A DNA stretch of 64,000 bases from Vibrio litoralis DSM 17657 (GCF_000426765.1 NZ_AUFZ01000016.1:372001-436000), one strand, 5' to 3'. Shown: positions 55,473 through 64,000, counted from the stretch's first letter. The notes: generated by a model from the letters alone, not told the origin. A program made the numbers and translations.

Positions 55473-55850
55473 ATGCAAGATGATATTTTACAAGGTGCAT
55501 TACGCACTGAAATGAAAACAGTGACGGCAATGGTGGAGATCTATTGCCGCGCTCATCATCATGCTGACGACTCGCTATGTCAGCAATGCAACGATTTGGT
55601 GGAATATGCTCGAATGCGTTTAGATCGTTGTCCGTATGGCGAGAGCAAACCAACATGCAATAAGTGCCCAATACACTACTATAAACCGGAGCAAAAAGAG
55701 CAAATGCGCTTAGTGATGCGTTACTCTGGCCCGAGAATGTTACTACCGCATCCACTGTTGGCAATTCGACATTTATACAAAGAAAGAAAAAAGGCGGTAG
55801 GAAAACCTGCCGCCAATCAATCAAACCGTGCTAAGAGACTACAAAAGTAA
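55473..55850 (+). CDS. ygbA: YgbA-like protein (nitrous-oxide-stimulated promoter family)
   Basis: This 125-residue protein has the family cysteines: CQQC near residue 36 and CNKCPIHYYKPE near 65. Motifs EMKTVTAMVEIYC, MRYSGPRMLLPHP and RHLY match E. coli YgbA. In enterobacteria ygbA is NsrR-controlled and linked to nitric oxide stress; a role here is inferred. Its stop codon touches the fold-back element at 55850. Confidence 0.85.
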   Translation: MQDDILQGALRTEMKTVTAMVEIYCRAHHHADDSLCQQCNDLVEYARMRLDRCPYGESKPTCNKCPIHYYKPEQKEQMRLVMRYSGPRMLLPHPLLAIRHLYKERKKAVGKPAANQSNRAKRLQK

Positions 55851-56012
55851 TACCAATCAAATTAATTAAGTGATTAGAGATTGCGTAAAAAAAAATCCTT
55901 GAGAACAAGGCATAAATGTTGATAAGTAGTTGCTCTACAATCCACATTTATAACGCAGTTATCGAGGGTTTTAGCAAGCAAGAATAGTCAAATAATTAAT
56001 GCGATTGGTATA
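55850..56012. repeat. MITE-like fold-back element (about 163 bp)
   Basis: The left end ATACCAATCAAATTAATTA and the complement of the right end, TATACCAATCGCATTAATTA, form terminal inverted repeats. It fills the gap between ygbA and the convergent GTPase gene almost exactly. It resembles an intergenic repeat I recall from Vibrio genomes and encodes no protein. Confidence 0.7.
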
Positions 56013-56015
56013 ATA

Positions 56016-56960
56016 TTAACGCTTGTTACGCAGGTAGCGTTTACGACGTTCTTCTTTTTTCTTAATTTGCATTTCTTTTTTACGCTCAGCTTCAATCTCA
56101 ACTTGAATTAATTCTTCCGTGATCATTTCCGGCAGTTCAAGGGTGATTTTGCCGAGTGTGCCATTACGAAGTTCATGTAACAGAATCTCAGAAGCTTTAT
56201 GTAGATCAATACGGCCACCGGCACGCAAAGCACCACGCTTCCGACCAATTGCTTCCATTAATTCAATTTCAGTTTCTGGCAGTTCGTCAATGTTGTAACG
56301 TTCTTTAAGTAGTTCAGGGTATTGTTTAGCTAAATATTCAACCGTATAAAAAGCCACTTCATCGTATTCCATTGCCGTATCTTTTACCGCTCCGGTAGCC
56401 GCTAGACGAAAACCACTGTGCGGGTTCTCTACTTTAGGCCACAAAATCCCCGGAGTGTCTGAAAGCACCATACCATTTTGCAAGTTAATGCGTTGCTGAC
56501 GACGAGTTACCGCCGGTTGGTTACCGGTTTGCGCTATCATGCGTCCCGCTAGGGTATTGATAATCGTCGATTTTCCAACGTTTGGAATCCCCATGATCAT
56601 AGTGCGAATATCTTTACCAATCGCTTCACGATGCGGAGCTAATTTACGGCACAACTCCATGATCTTAAATACTTCTTGAGGATTTTCAGTCGTGATCGCC
56701 ATCGCCTTCACACCTTGCTCTTTCTCAAAGTGATCGATCCACATTTGAGTTAGTTCCGGATCAGACAAATCGCGCTTATTCAGTACTTTAACGCAAGGTT
56801 TCTCACCACGCAGTTGCGAAATAAGCGGGTTTTCACTCGAAAATGGAATGCGCGCATCTAGCACTTCAATAATGACATCAATTTTAGGTATGACTTCTTC
56901 GATCTCTTTACGAGCCTTGTGCATATGGCCCGGAAACCATTGGATATTGCCGTTAACCAT
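56016..56960 (-). CDS. Ribosome biogenesis GTPase, RbgA/YlqF family
   Basis: This 314-residue circularly permuted GTPase has G4 LNKRDL (about 61), G1 GIPNVGKST (about 125) and G3 SDTPG (about 166) in that order. A helical C-terminal domain follows, with a very basic tail (EAERKKEMQIKKKEERRKRY) that suits rRNA binding. Homologues act in late 50S subunit assembly. Confidence 0.9.
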   Translation of the reverse strand: MVNGNIQWFPGHMHKARKEIEEVIPKIDVIIEVLDARIPFSSENPLISQLRGEKPCVKVLNKRDLSDPELTQMWIDHFEKEQGVKAMAITTENPQEVFKIMELCRKLAPHREAIGKDIRTMIMGIPNVGKSTIINTLAGRMIAQTGNQPAVTRRQQRINLQNGMVLSDTPGILWPKVENPHSGFRLAATGAVKDTAMEYDEVAFYTVEYLAKQYPELLKERYNIDELPETEIELMEAIGRKRGALRAGGRIDLHKASEILLHELRNGTLGKITLELPEMITEELIQVEIEAERKKEMQIKKKEERRKRYLRNKR

Positions 56961-57176
56961 TTGTTTTTTATCCTTTTAGTTTTTGGTTGTTAGGCTATGG
57001 GGTACTAAATGGGGTACTAAAAGTAAAAGTGAAACCATTAAAAGTAGTGCCGATAGCGGGATAAGTCAGTAATGCTCGCATTGTAACAGTTATGGAATTC
57101 TGAGAGAAATTAACTCGGTAGTAATTAATTTGTGCGAAATGTAGAAACATTGCTTAATGATCCGCACCACCAGTTA

Positions 57177-57243
57177 AGCCTAGTTAACTATGAACAGAAA
57201 AATGTCGCTTAATGCAGTGTCCAGTCTGGCTGGAGCAGATCAG
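57177..57243 (+). mobile_element. IS3-family 3'-end remnant, left copy
   Basis: About 67 bases match the right-hand remnant (63281-63345) in opposite orientation: the last codons of a transposase (VNYEQKNVA, stop 57210-57212) and the terminal repeat TGTCCAGTCTGG at 57218-57229, continuing to 57243. Everything upstream of the element is missing or too decayed to recognise. Confidence 0.7.
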
Positions 57244-57248
57244 TAGCG

Positions 57249-58190
57249 TTAAAGGTGAGTGCCACTACATGAGCCATTGCTGCCTTTCGTGCTAGTGGTT
57301 TTAATAGTTTCTCCCTTATCTGAAGATTTAATAGCGATATTAACGACCTCTTCAATGAGTAAATCATCTGGTTTCTTAATGTAGGAAGCGGTGAACTTTA
57401 ATGGTTCAGGTGTCCATTTGGCATCAATCACGGTTAGGCTTCCATCTTGTAGTTGTGATTGAATTACTTCTTTGGGCAAGATGGCGATGCCGACTCCTGA
57501 TTCTGCAAGTTTTATACTAGCCGATAAAGCGCTTACTGAGTAATACCTCACAGAAGACATTTTCTTTTCAGAGAAATGTCGTTGAATTGCATGATAAGGA
57601 GCCGTATTTCTTGAATACGTAATAATGGGCCAATTTGTAAAGTGCTGGCTAGATAAATCTAATTTCATTGCAATTTCAGGGCTAGAAACCCAATGAAGAG
57701 GATATTCACCTACGGGATAATTTATTACTTGAGGTGAAGAAATAGGACCTAATAAGATCGCTATATCGATATTATGTGCCAGTAGTTCTTTGCTTAAGTT
57801 TACTGTGGCATCAACGACTAATTCAATTTCTATAGCGGGATAGCGTTTGTTGATGGTTGCGAGGAATGTGGGAAGCCATGTATGAACAATGGTTTCTGAT
57901 ACACCAATTTTTATTAAGCCTGATAGGGCATTAGAACCATTAGCTTTGTACATAAATTGAGTGGTTGAACTCAATATATTTTCAGCCATAGGTAATAACG
58001 CTCTCCCTTTAGGGGTCAGTACGACATTCCCTTTTTCTCGTTTAAATAGGCTTGTATTTAATGTTTCTTCCAAGTTAGATATGCGAACAGAAATAGCGGG
58101 TTGAGTTGTACATAATTGCTTAGCAGCAAGTCGAAAACTTCCTAAACTAGCAATCGAAACAAACGTTTCCAACTGTTTTAGGTTTATCAT
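57249..58190 (-). CDS. LysR-family regulator of the pxp cluster
   Basis: This 313-residue LysR regulator has an N-terminal HTH (about 3-60: LGSFRLAAKQLCTTQPAISVRISNLE) and a type 2 periplasmic-binding-like effector domain. It is divergent from the DUF1445-pxpABC operon, with 153 bases between them, and probably controls it. Its C-terminal tail (TTSTKGSNGSCSGTHL) is low-complexity and ends 6 bases from the IS remnant, so it may be shaped by the insertion. Confidence 0.87.
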   Translation of the reverse strand: MINLKQLETFVSIASLGSFRLAAKQLCTTQPAISVRISNLEETLNTSLFKREKGNVVLTPKGRALLPMAENILSSTTQFMYKANGSNALSGLIKIGVSETIVHTWLPTFLATINKRYPAIEIELVVDATVNLSKELLAHNIDIAILLGPISSPQVINYPVGEYPLHWVSSPEIAMKLDLSSQHFTNWPIITYSRNTAPYHAIQRHFSEKKMSSVRYYSVSALSASIKLAESGVGIAILPKEVIQSQLQDGSLTVIDAKWTPEPLKFTASYIKKPDDLLIEEVVNIAIKSSDKGETIKTTSTKGSNGSCSGTHL

Positions 58191-58343
58191 TCAACATCCT
58201 TTTATTATTCATTTCTAGCTATAAATTTAACTTCCTTATAACATCATAATTTATTTTTATCAGTCTGGTCAAAAAATCGCTAATAGACATTATGTGAATA
58301 CAGGTTACCTTTAACTTTGTGATAACAATATTTTGCCAAAGGA

Positions 58344-59147
58344 GTGGTGACTATGATTGAGTGTTCTTCTCAACTTTCATTAGATAAATTACGCCAACTT
58401 ATTCGATCAAATACCTATACAGGTTCAACAAGTGGCTTAGCTTCTGGTTACTTGCAAGCGAATTTGGTGATCCTACCAAAGGAGTGGGCGAATGATTTTT
58501 TATTATTTTGTCAACGTAATCCCGTCGCATGTCCTTTGATTGGTATGACTGATCCTGGTGAAAAACATCTATCTGATATTGGTCTAGATATCGATATCAG
58601 TCTTGATACACCTGAATATAATGTTTTCTATGATGGTGAATTTAACCATTCAGTTTCGGATTTAACAGAACTTTGGCGTGATGATTTAGTGACATTTGTC
58701 TTAGGCTGTTCATTCTCATTTGAAGAAGCCATGATCCAATCTGGACTACGGATAAGAAATATTGACCAGGGCTGCAATGTTTCAATGTACGATACTAATA
58801 TTTCATGCCAAACAGCCGGCCGTTTTCACGGCAATATGGTCGTATCGATGCGTCCATTCACATCTGCAGATACCATTCGAGCGGTTCAAATTACCACTCG
58901 CTTTCCTAAAGCACATGGAGCCCCAATCCACTTCGGGACTCCATCTTTAATCGGTATTTCAAACCTAGATTCACCTAATTATGGTGATGCGGTTCAGCTC
59001 AAGCCTGATGAAGTGCCGGTTTTTTGGGCTTGTGGTGTCACGCCTCAAAATATTATCCGAAATAGTAAGCCTCCATTTTGTATTACTCATGCTCCAGGGA
59101 AAATGCTCATTACCAACCGTTTGAGTAATGAATTTGCCTTCCTTTAA
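58344..59147 (+). CDS. DUF1445 (YcsI-type) protein, possible D-glutamate cyclase or hydro-lyase
   Basis: This 267-residue protein of the DUF1445 family has [34 protein letters not shown] and [21 protein letters not shown]. Mammalian D-glutamate cyclase carries a DUF1445 domain and makes 5-oxo-D-proline. That suits its place before 5-oxoprolinase genes, but direct evidence for bacterial members is not visible here. GGAG precedes the ATG. Confidence 0.82.
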   Translation: MVTMIECSSQLSLDKLRQLIRSNTYTGSTSGLASGYLQANLVILPKEWANDFLLFCQRNPVACPLIGMTDPGEKHLSDIGLDIDISLDTPEYNVFYDGEFNHSVSDLTELWRDDLVTFVLGCSFSFEEAMIQSGLRIRNIDQGCNVSMYDTNISCQTAGRFHGNMVVSMRPFTSADTIRAVQITTRFPKAHGAPIHFGTPSLIGISNLDSPNYGDAVQLKPDEVPVFWACGVTPQNIIRNSKPPFCITHAPGKMLITNRLSNEFAFL

Positions 59148-59168
59148 CTGATAATACGAGGAAATCAA

Positions 59169-59903
59169 ATGAAAATTAATTGTGATATGGGTGAAAGTTT
59201 TGGGTTATGGCAATTGGGGCAGGACCCTGCTGTTATGCCATATGTCGACATGGCTAACATTGCTTGCGGTATGCATGCTTCCGATCCCACCGTTATGAAG
59301 TCAACGGTAAAACTCGCAAAAGATAATAACGTTTTGATTGGTGCTCATCCAAGTTATCCCGATATTCAAGGATTTGGTCGACGGTATATGGCGATGAGCT
59401 CCGAAGATCTTGAGTCGTGTATTATCTATCAGTTGGGAGCGTTACAGGGAATCTGTCAAAGTGAAGATGCGACCATGAGTTATGTAAAACCTCATGGTGC
59501 TCTTTATAATGCGATGATGAAAGATGACCAAGTGTTTCATACTGTTTTATCTGCAATAAAAAAGTTTAATAAGACCCTTCCATTGGTTGTTATGGCCGTA
59601 CCTGATTATCAACATTATCAAGCGCTTTCTGATGAATACGGCATTCATTTATGGTTTGAAGCTTTTGTTGATAGAGCATATGACGAAAATGGTCGTTTAA
59701 TGCCTAGGACTGAGCCCAACTCATGCCACACCACTTTAGAAAAAGTAGATTGGCAAGCTAAGCAGTTGATGGAAAGTGGGTCAGTGACAACGCATACAGG
59801 GAAAACCGTGTATGTTAAAGCTGACACACTGTGTATACATGGAGACGGACCTTTAGCATTATCTATTGCTCAACGCTTACGTATGAGGGTGGATAATATA
59901 TGA
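59169..59903 (+). CDS. pxpA: 5-oxoprolinase subunit A (LamB/YcsF family)
   Basis: This 244-residue TIM-barrel-like protein has the family start NCDMGESFG, ANIACGMHASDP, GAHPSYPD, YVKPHGALYN and CIHGDG. The length equals E. coli PxpA. With PxpBC it hydrolyses 5-oxoproline to glutamate using ATP. Its stop overlaps the pxpB start (ATGA). Confidence 0.93.
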   Translation: MKINCDMGESFGLWQLGQDPAVMPYVDMANIACGMHASDPTVMKSTVKLAKDNNVLIGAHPSYPDIQGFGRRYMAMSSEDLESCIIYQLGALQGICQSEDATMSYVKPHGALYNAMMKDDQVFHTVLSAIKKFNKTLPLVVMAVPDYQHYQALSDEYGIHLWFEAFVDRAYDENGRLMPRTEPNSCHTTLEKVDWQAKQLMESGSVTTHTGKTVYVKADTLCIHGDGPLALSIAQRLRMRVDNI

Positions 59904-60628
59904 ACATATCCCCTGTAAATGAAAATACAATCATTGTTTATTTTTCAGATACTGTGAATTTGGAAACCGCAGATAAAATCTCAATTGCGGTTACAGCTCT
60001 TCGGCGCCGATTAAGTACTCATATTATTGATGTCATTCCATCGTATACCTCAATTTTAATTAGCTTTGATTTATTAACGATTGATCTTAAAACTTTCATG
60101 GAAGCGGTAAATTACACATTGAGTTTGTGTGAAAAACGCAAAGTAAAATCGATGGGGAAAGTGATTGAATTACCCGTTTATTATGGTTTAGAAGTGGCAT
60201 TAGATGCTGACCATATAAGTGCTTACACTGGTTTATCATTCGATGAAGTAGTCAACCTTCATAGCTCGATGAGTTATCGGGTGTATGCAATTGGTTTTGC
60301 ACCAGGGTTTGCTTACTTAGGTAACACAGATAAACGTATTGAAATACCTCGTAAAGAAACGCCGAGACTTAAGGTTCCTATGGGCAGTGTTGCGATAGCG
60401 GACCGACAAACAGCAATCTATCCGAAACAATCTCCAGGTGGTTGGAGTGTCATTGGTAAGACACCGGTAAACTTAATTGATTTTGAAAAAGACAACCTTA
60501 CTGAATTTGAGGTTGGCGCACAGATCCAGTTTAAATCAATTGATAAAGAGACATTTCTTGAAATGGGAGGATGCTTATTTCCAGAAGAGAGTGACTTTAA
60601 GAAGGAGGAAGCATGTCATTACAAATAA
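59900..60628 (+). CDS. pxpB: 5-oxoprolinase subunit B (KipI family)
   Basis: This 242-residue protein belongs to the KipI/allophanate hydrolase subunit 1 family. Motifs are VIELPVYYGLEVALD, YAIGFAPGFAYLG, PRKETPRLKVPMGSVAIA and GGWSVIGKTP. It overlaps pxpA by 4 bases and pxpC by 16 bases, so the three are translationally coupled. It is slightly longer than the E. coli protein at both ends. Confidence 0.93.
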   Translation: MNISPVNENTIIVYFSDTVNLETADKISIAVTALRRRLSTHIIDVIPSYTSILISFDLLTIDLKTFMEAVNYTLSLCEKRKVKSMGKVIELPVYYGLEVALDADHISAYTGLSFDEVVNLHSSMSYRVYAIGFAPGFAYLGNTDKRIEIPRKETPRLKVPMGSVAIADRQTAIYPKQSPGGWSVIGKTPVNLIDFEKDNLTEFEVGAQIQFKSIDKETFLEMGGCLFPEESDFKKEEACHYK

Positions 60629-61566
60629 TTACTTCTGGCCCTTTGAGTTTGTTGCAAGATCTTGGGCGATATGGACATCAATCTATAGGCGTTACAACTG
60701 GAGGCCCTATGGATGAACATTCATTTTTATGGGCAAATCGTCTACTCAATAATGATCCAAACGCAGTGCAAATTGAAGTCACGATGGGACAGTTTAGCTG
60801 TCAATTTAAGAAGGAAACGACGTTTTCTTTGACTGGGGCTGATATGGGGGCAACGTTAAATGGTGTTTCTATAGAGTGCTGGCAATCTCATTCTGTTTCC
60901 GCTGGAGATCAGTTAACCCTTAGAGGCTCTCGAGCTGGAATGAGGGCATACATTGCAGTTAAGGGAGGGTTTAATGCCATTCCATTACTAAATAGCTGCG
61001 CAACGGTAATGCGGGATCAGATGGGGGGAATCAATGGTGACGGTAACAAGTTAATGGCAAAGGATACAATAGGTTATGCTGAAACTACTCCTATGCCTCT
61101 CACATGTGTTCCACCGGAGTTTATTCCTAAATATAAGCAATCGATTACCTTAGATGTATTTCTCGGATATCAGTATGAATCCTTTTGCGAATTACAACGA
61201 GAGAAGTTCTTCACCTCAACTTATCAACTCACTCCACAAATGGACCGAATGGGCTGCCGGTTTAGTGGTGAGCCTATTCTATGCCAAAAACAAAATCTCA
61301 TTTCAGAAGGGATTGCAGCGGGTGCAATCCAAATCCCTCAAGATGGTCAGCCAATTATTTTGCTAAAAGACCGACAAACCATTGGGGGCTATCCCAAGAT
61401 TGGTTGCATTAGTGCTAAAGGACAACGTTTATTAGCTCAGTGTTTACCAGGTGCTGAGATCCAATTTGTTGAAAAGGATATTTACGAAGCACAAGAAGAA
61501 AGAAGGATTGAACAAGCGTTCTTTGAAAGCTACATCGGAAGGCGTCGAGTCCAAGAAGCCAGTTAA
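60613..61566 (+). CDS. pxpC: 5-oxoprolinase subunit C (KipA family)
   Basis: This 317-residue protein of the KipA/allophanate hydrolase subunit 2 family has LQDLGRYGHQSIGVTTGGPM, SLTGADMGATLNG, SRAGMRAYIAVKGGF and QMDRMGCRF. It completes the PxpABC enzyme. AAGGAGG lies just before its ATG inside pxpB. Confidence 0.93.
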   Translation: MSLQIITSGPLSLLQDLGRYGHQSIGVTTGGPMDEHSFLWANRLLNNDPNAVQIEVTMGQFSCQFKKETTFSLTGADMGATLNGVSIECWQSHSVSAGDQLTLRGSRAGMRAYIAVKGGFNAIPLLNSCATVMRDQMGGINGDGNKLMAKDTIGYAETTPMPLTCVPPEFIPKYKQSITLDVFLGYQYESFCELQREKFFTSTYQLTPQMDRMGCRFSGEPILCQKQNLISEGIAAGAIQIPQDGQPIILLKDRQTIGGYPKIGCISAKGQRLLAQCLPGAEIQFVEKDIYEAQEERRIEQAFFESYIGRRRVQEAS

Positions 61567-61620
61567 ATGATAAGAAAGGCAACAATGGATGATTGCTGCT
61601 TAATATACAGGGGGTAATGC

Positions 61621-62865
61621 ATGACAATTGAAAAATCAGCACAAGATACAGCGGGTGAATTGAATTTCATTCAAACCAATAAGAAACAAATAAACTGGTC
61701 ATTGATCATGGGAGCCGCATTTTTGATGGCAACCTCAGCTGTTGGTCCTGGGTTCTTAACTCAAACGACAGTATTTACCCAAACCTTAGGGGCAAGTTTT
61801 GCATTTGTGATTCTGGTTTCGATTATTTTAGATATTGGTGCTCAACTGAATATATGGCGAGTTATTGTTGTATCTAAGAAGCGAGCTCAGGACATTGCGA
61901 ATGATTTATTACCCGGCTTAGGAATAGCGATTGCAGGGGCTGTTGCACTAGGGGGGCTTGCTTTTAATATAGGTAATCTTGGTGGCGCGGGGATGGGGAT
62001 GAATGTAATCTTTCCTGGGATAACTCCTGTGGTCGGAGCGGCAATAAGTGCCGTCATTGCAATCACCTTATTCTTGTTAAAAGATGCGGGAAAGGTCATG
62101 GATCGATTCACAATTGTGATGGGGGGAGCTCTCATTGCAATGACGTTATACGTTTTATTCTCGACAGAACCTCCGATTGGAGAAGCCGTTTATAGAGCAG
62201 TATGGCCGGAAAAACTAGACGTATTGGCTATCGTTACTCTTGTTGGTGGGACGGTCGGTGGCTATATCACTTTTGCTGGTGCCCATCGTTTGATTGATGC
62301 TGGTGTGACAGGTAAAGAATCGTTACCGCAGGTGAATCGAGGGTCTATTTCTGCTATTAGCTTAGCATCAGTTGTGAGAATCATTTTATTTCTTGCTGCA
62401 TTAGGTGTCATTTCTACTGGGGTTACTTTAGATCCTTCGAACCCACCAGCATCAATGTTCCAACATGCAGCAGGTGACGTTGGGTACAAAATCTTTGGAT
62501 TAGTATTATGGACGGCTGCAATTACTTCTGTTATTGGTGCCGCTTATACTTCGGTTTCGTTTTTAAAAACGCTTCACCCTTTTATTGAAAAGAACTCACG
62601 AGCGTTCACTATTGGATTTATTGCAACATCAAGTTTGATTTTCTGCTTTATTGGAAAGCCTGTAATTCTTTTGATCGTTGCTGGAGCCGTGAATGGGTTT
62701 ATTTTACCCGTTACGCTAGGAATAATGTTGATTGCATCTCGTAAGAAAGCAATCGTTGGTGATGATTATCATCACCCAGTTTGGCTCTCCGTCTTTGGGT
62801 GGTTGATTACCGCAATGATGGCGCTAATGAGTATTTATACTCTTTACATTATGTTGCTTACATAA
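61621..62865 (+). CDS. NRAMP-family transporter (YcsG-like)
   Basis: This 414-residue membrane protein has about 11 segments of the NRAMP fold. The family DPGN metal motif is replaced by SAVGPGFLTQTT in the first segment, so manganese or iron transport is unlikely. Such proteins sit in ycsG-ycsI-kipI clusters and may import 5-oxoproline or a related amino acid derivative. GGGGG precedes the start; it lies 54 bases after pxpC. Confidence 0.85.
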   Translation: MTIEKSAQDTAGELNFIQTNKKQINWSLIMGAAFLMATSAVGPGFLTQTTVFTQTLGASFAFVILVSIILDIGAQLNIWRVIVVSKKRAQDIANDLLPGLGIAIAGAVALGGLAFNIGNLGGAGMGMNVIFPGITPVVGAAISAVIAITLFLLKDAGKVMDRFTIVMGGALIAMTLYVLFSTEPPIGEAVYRAVWPEKLDVLAIVTLVGGTVGGYITFAGAHRLIDAGVTGKESLPQVNRGSISAISLASVVRIILFLAALGVISTGVTLDPSNPPASMFQHAAGDVGYKIFGLVLWTAAITSVIGAAYTSVSFLKTLHPFIEKNSRAFTIGFIATSSLIFCFIGKPVILLIVAGAVNGFILPVTLGIMLIASRKKAIVGDDYHHPVWLSVFGWLITAMMALMSIYTLYIMLLT

Positions 62866-63067
62866 TGTAAAAGTATTGGTTAAACGCAAAAAAGCCTAAA
62901 AGATACAGTGAATGAGAAAAAGAAATATCAAACCACCATTCATACTTTCGTTTGCATATACCATCTAATTACTTAGTGTAAATAAATATATGGTTAACTT
63001 ATTGTTTCGAACGAATAACAAAATGCATATGAAAGCTTTTAGTGTAATTAGAAGCTATTTCTATAGT
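62866..63067. other. Intergenic region after the NRAMP gene
   Basis: About 200 AT-rich bases follow the NRAMP-type gene. No strong terminator or gene is visible. Confidence 0.5.
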
Positions 63068-63280
63068 TTACTTTGGGGTTTCACCAAATAAGTGTTTGTA
63101 TTAGTCATTGAATGCACTGGTATGGAAGAAACCATGCTCTAATGCTAAGTCAGAAATACAAGTAATTTTTATGTTATTTAACAGATGGAGTCTGATTGCG
63201 TTTAGTCTGTTGTTTTTAATGTATTGGATTGGAGATATGCCTAAACAGCGTTCAAAATTATAGTGGATGGTCCGTCGACT
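63068..63280 (-). pseudogene. AraC-family regulator remnant
   Basis: On the minus strand the text SRRTIHYNFERCLGISPIQY and LNAIRLHLL..ISDLALEHGFF matches the C-terminal DNA-binding domain of AraC regulators. An in-frame TAA at 63101-63103 interrupts FND-stop-YKHLFGETPK, and a second stop follows at 63068-63070. The 5' part is replaced by the IS end at 63281. It is therefore broken at both sides and not an intact 77-residue gene. Confidence 0.75.
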
Positions 63281-63418
63281 CTGATCTGCTCTAACCAGAC
63301 TGGACACGGCATTAAGTGACATTTTTCTGTTCAAAGTTTACTGGGCTTAGATACCCAAGAGCACTGTGCCTTCTCGTCCGATTATAATCAACCTCAATGG
63401 ACATCATATCAAGTTATC
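63281..63418 (-). mobile_element. IS3-family 3'-end remnant, right copy
   Basis: Read on the minus strand, about 33 codons end a transposase: MSIEVDYNRTRRHSALGYLS and PVNFEQKNVT, stop at 63314-63312. The RRHSALGYLSP motif is typical of IS3-family orfB C-termini. The terminal repeat (complement of 63281-63306, TGTCCAGTCTGGTTAGAGCA..) follows. The remainder of the element is missing; a GntR gene starts at once on the other side. Confidence 0.8.
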
Positions 63419-63420
63419 TC

Positions 63421-64000
63421 TTAAGCAATCTTTATCCGTACCGCATCTGGTCGCCAATATTCAAACTCACAATCGATCAACTCGCCATCTTGCTTATAAT
63501 TGGTCCGCTGAATTTTGAGCACGGGTTGGCCTTCCGCTAAGTTCAACGCATGTGCTACATGCCGAGGGGCTGCGGTGGGGATCACTTCAAATTGCGAGTG
63601 AGAAGTCTGATAGCCGTACTTGTTTTGATATAGCAAGGTTAACGATGAAGTGAGGCATTCTTCTAAAATCCCTTCAAATAACTTTTCTTTTAAGACGTTT
63701 TCAACAAATAAAACCGCGCGGCCATCGATTAAACGCAAACGCTCAATAATGAGAATTGGCTCTGGTTGCTTTAAGGCTAATGCTTGTGCGTAATCAGCAT
63801 TGGAAAGCTCTTCACGAACCTTTATCAAATGGGTTTTCGCAGTTCGATTTTGGTCATTGACCATTTGATGAAAGTGGCAACGAGAGAGAGGGTTATAGGT
63901 TAATCGCTCTGGTGAAACGTACCAACCACGACGCTTTTCTCGGTAAATCACCCCTTCAGTTTCTAGTGCAATCAGCGCATCTTTTATCGTAATGCGAGTA
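63421..64000 (-). CDS. GntR/UTRA-family regulator, 5' truncated by window edge
   Basis: The reading frame is open to the end of the window. The visible part starts within the winged helix (RITIKDALIALETEGVIYRE, then KRRGWYV) and continues into a full UTRA effector domain (about 150 residues) ending EFEYWRPDAVRIKIA. The RRGWYVSPERLTYNP stretch is reminiscent of PhnR-type regulators of 2-aminoethylphosphonate use, but this is a guess without the neighbours. A GTG at 63951 is internal, not the true start. Confidence 0.85.
   Translation of the reverse strand, partial: TRITIKDALIALETEGVIYREKRRGWYVSPERLTYNPLSRCHFHQMVNDQNRTAKTHLIKVREELSNADYAQALALKQPEPILIIERLRLIDGRAVLFVENVLKEKLFEGILEECLTSSLTLLYQNKYGYQTSHSQFEVIPTAAPRHVAHALNLAEGQPVLKIQRTNYKQDGELIDCEFEYWRPDAVRIKIA

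Noticed and set aside
63101..63334. Apparent intact 77-residue ORF with AraC similarity
   Set aside because: Its first 18 or so codons are IS terminal sequence, and the AraC domain is cut by an in-frame stop with recognisable continuation after it, so it is a remnant rather than a gene.
57177..63418. Active composite transposon
   Set aside because: Both IS copies are 3'-end remnants without transposase body or outer ends, so the segment cannot now move by itself.

Overview
The window looks like chromosomal DNA of a Vibrio or close relative. The evidence is moderately AT-rich sequence, Vibrio-like housekeeping proteins (FumC, ClcA, SseA-type sulfurtransferase, Bcr/CflA, LdhA, YgbA, YeiR, RbgA-like GTPase), and intergenic fold-back repeats of a kind I remember from Vibrio genomes. 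The species cannot be fixed from the sequence alone. I saw no rRNA, tRNA, CRISPR array, plasmid or prophage signature.

Positions 1-37000 form a large uronic-acid utilisation region. The first block (1-5450) ends a heparinase II/III-type lyase gene and then carries, on the minus strand, kduD, kdgF, an RpiB/LacAB-type (DhuI-like) isomerase, kdgK and kdgA. A divergent kdgR follows at 5709. Two ordinary genes (DUF294/CBS protein and a 3'-5' exonuclease, 6638-9235) separate this from a second block: kduI, a TRAP transporter and an IclR regulator (9584-14259). The third block (14331-26687) is the pectin core: a CE8-CE12 fusion esterase, the KdgM porin, the TogMNAB ABC importer, a leaderless CE8 esterase, a PL2 lyase and a MATE exporter. 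The fourth block (27058-36995) handles free hexuronates: uxaA, uxaC, a UxuR/ExuR-type regulator, a second TRAP transporter, uxuB and uxuA. In outline, extracellular pectin is de-esterified, oligogalacturonides cross the outer membrane through KdgM and the inner membrane through TogMNAB, PL2 cuts them, KdgF with KduI or the DhuI-like enzyme and KduD lead to KDG, and KdgK and KdgA yield pyruvate and glyceraldehyde-3-phosphate. Free uronates enter by TRAP and join through UxaC, UxuB, UxuA and UxaA. KdgR-type palindromes near TGAAACGTTGTTTCA precede kdgK, kduD, kduI, kdgM and togM. UxuR-type ATTGGTATAACA sites precede uxaC and the second TRAP operon.

Positions 37000-57000 are mostly ordinary chromosome: YgjV, a secreted lipoprotein, an OmpA-type lipoprotein with a TolC-like protein, aldo/keto reductase, LysR with Bcr/CflA, LdhA, DUF1294, sulfurtransferase, GFA protein, FumC, OmpA, fructokinase, ClcA, YeiR, YgbA and RbgA. 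At least four kinds of fold-back or MITE-like element are scattered here, several abutting or supplying stop codons. A compact three-way-junction RNA candidate with its own terminator lies at 53944-54040.

Positions 57177-63420 hold a pyroglutamate/D-glutamate cluster (LysR, DUF1445 protein, PxpA, PxpB, PxpC, NRAMP-type transporter). It is bracketed by two inverted 3'-end remnants of the same IS3-family element, with a broken AraC-type gene inside the right boundary. The window ends inside a GntR/UTRA regulator.
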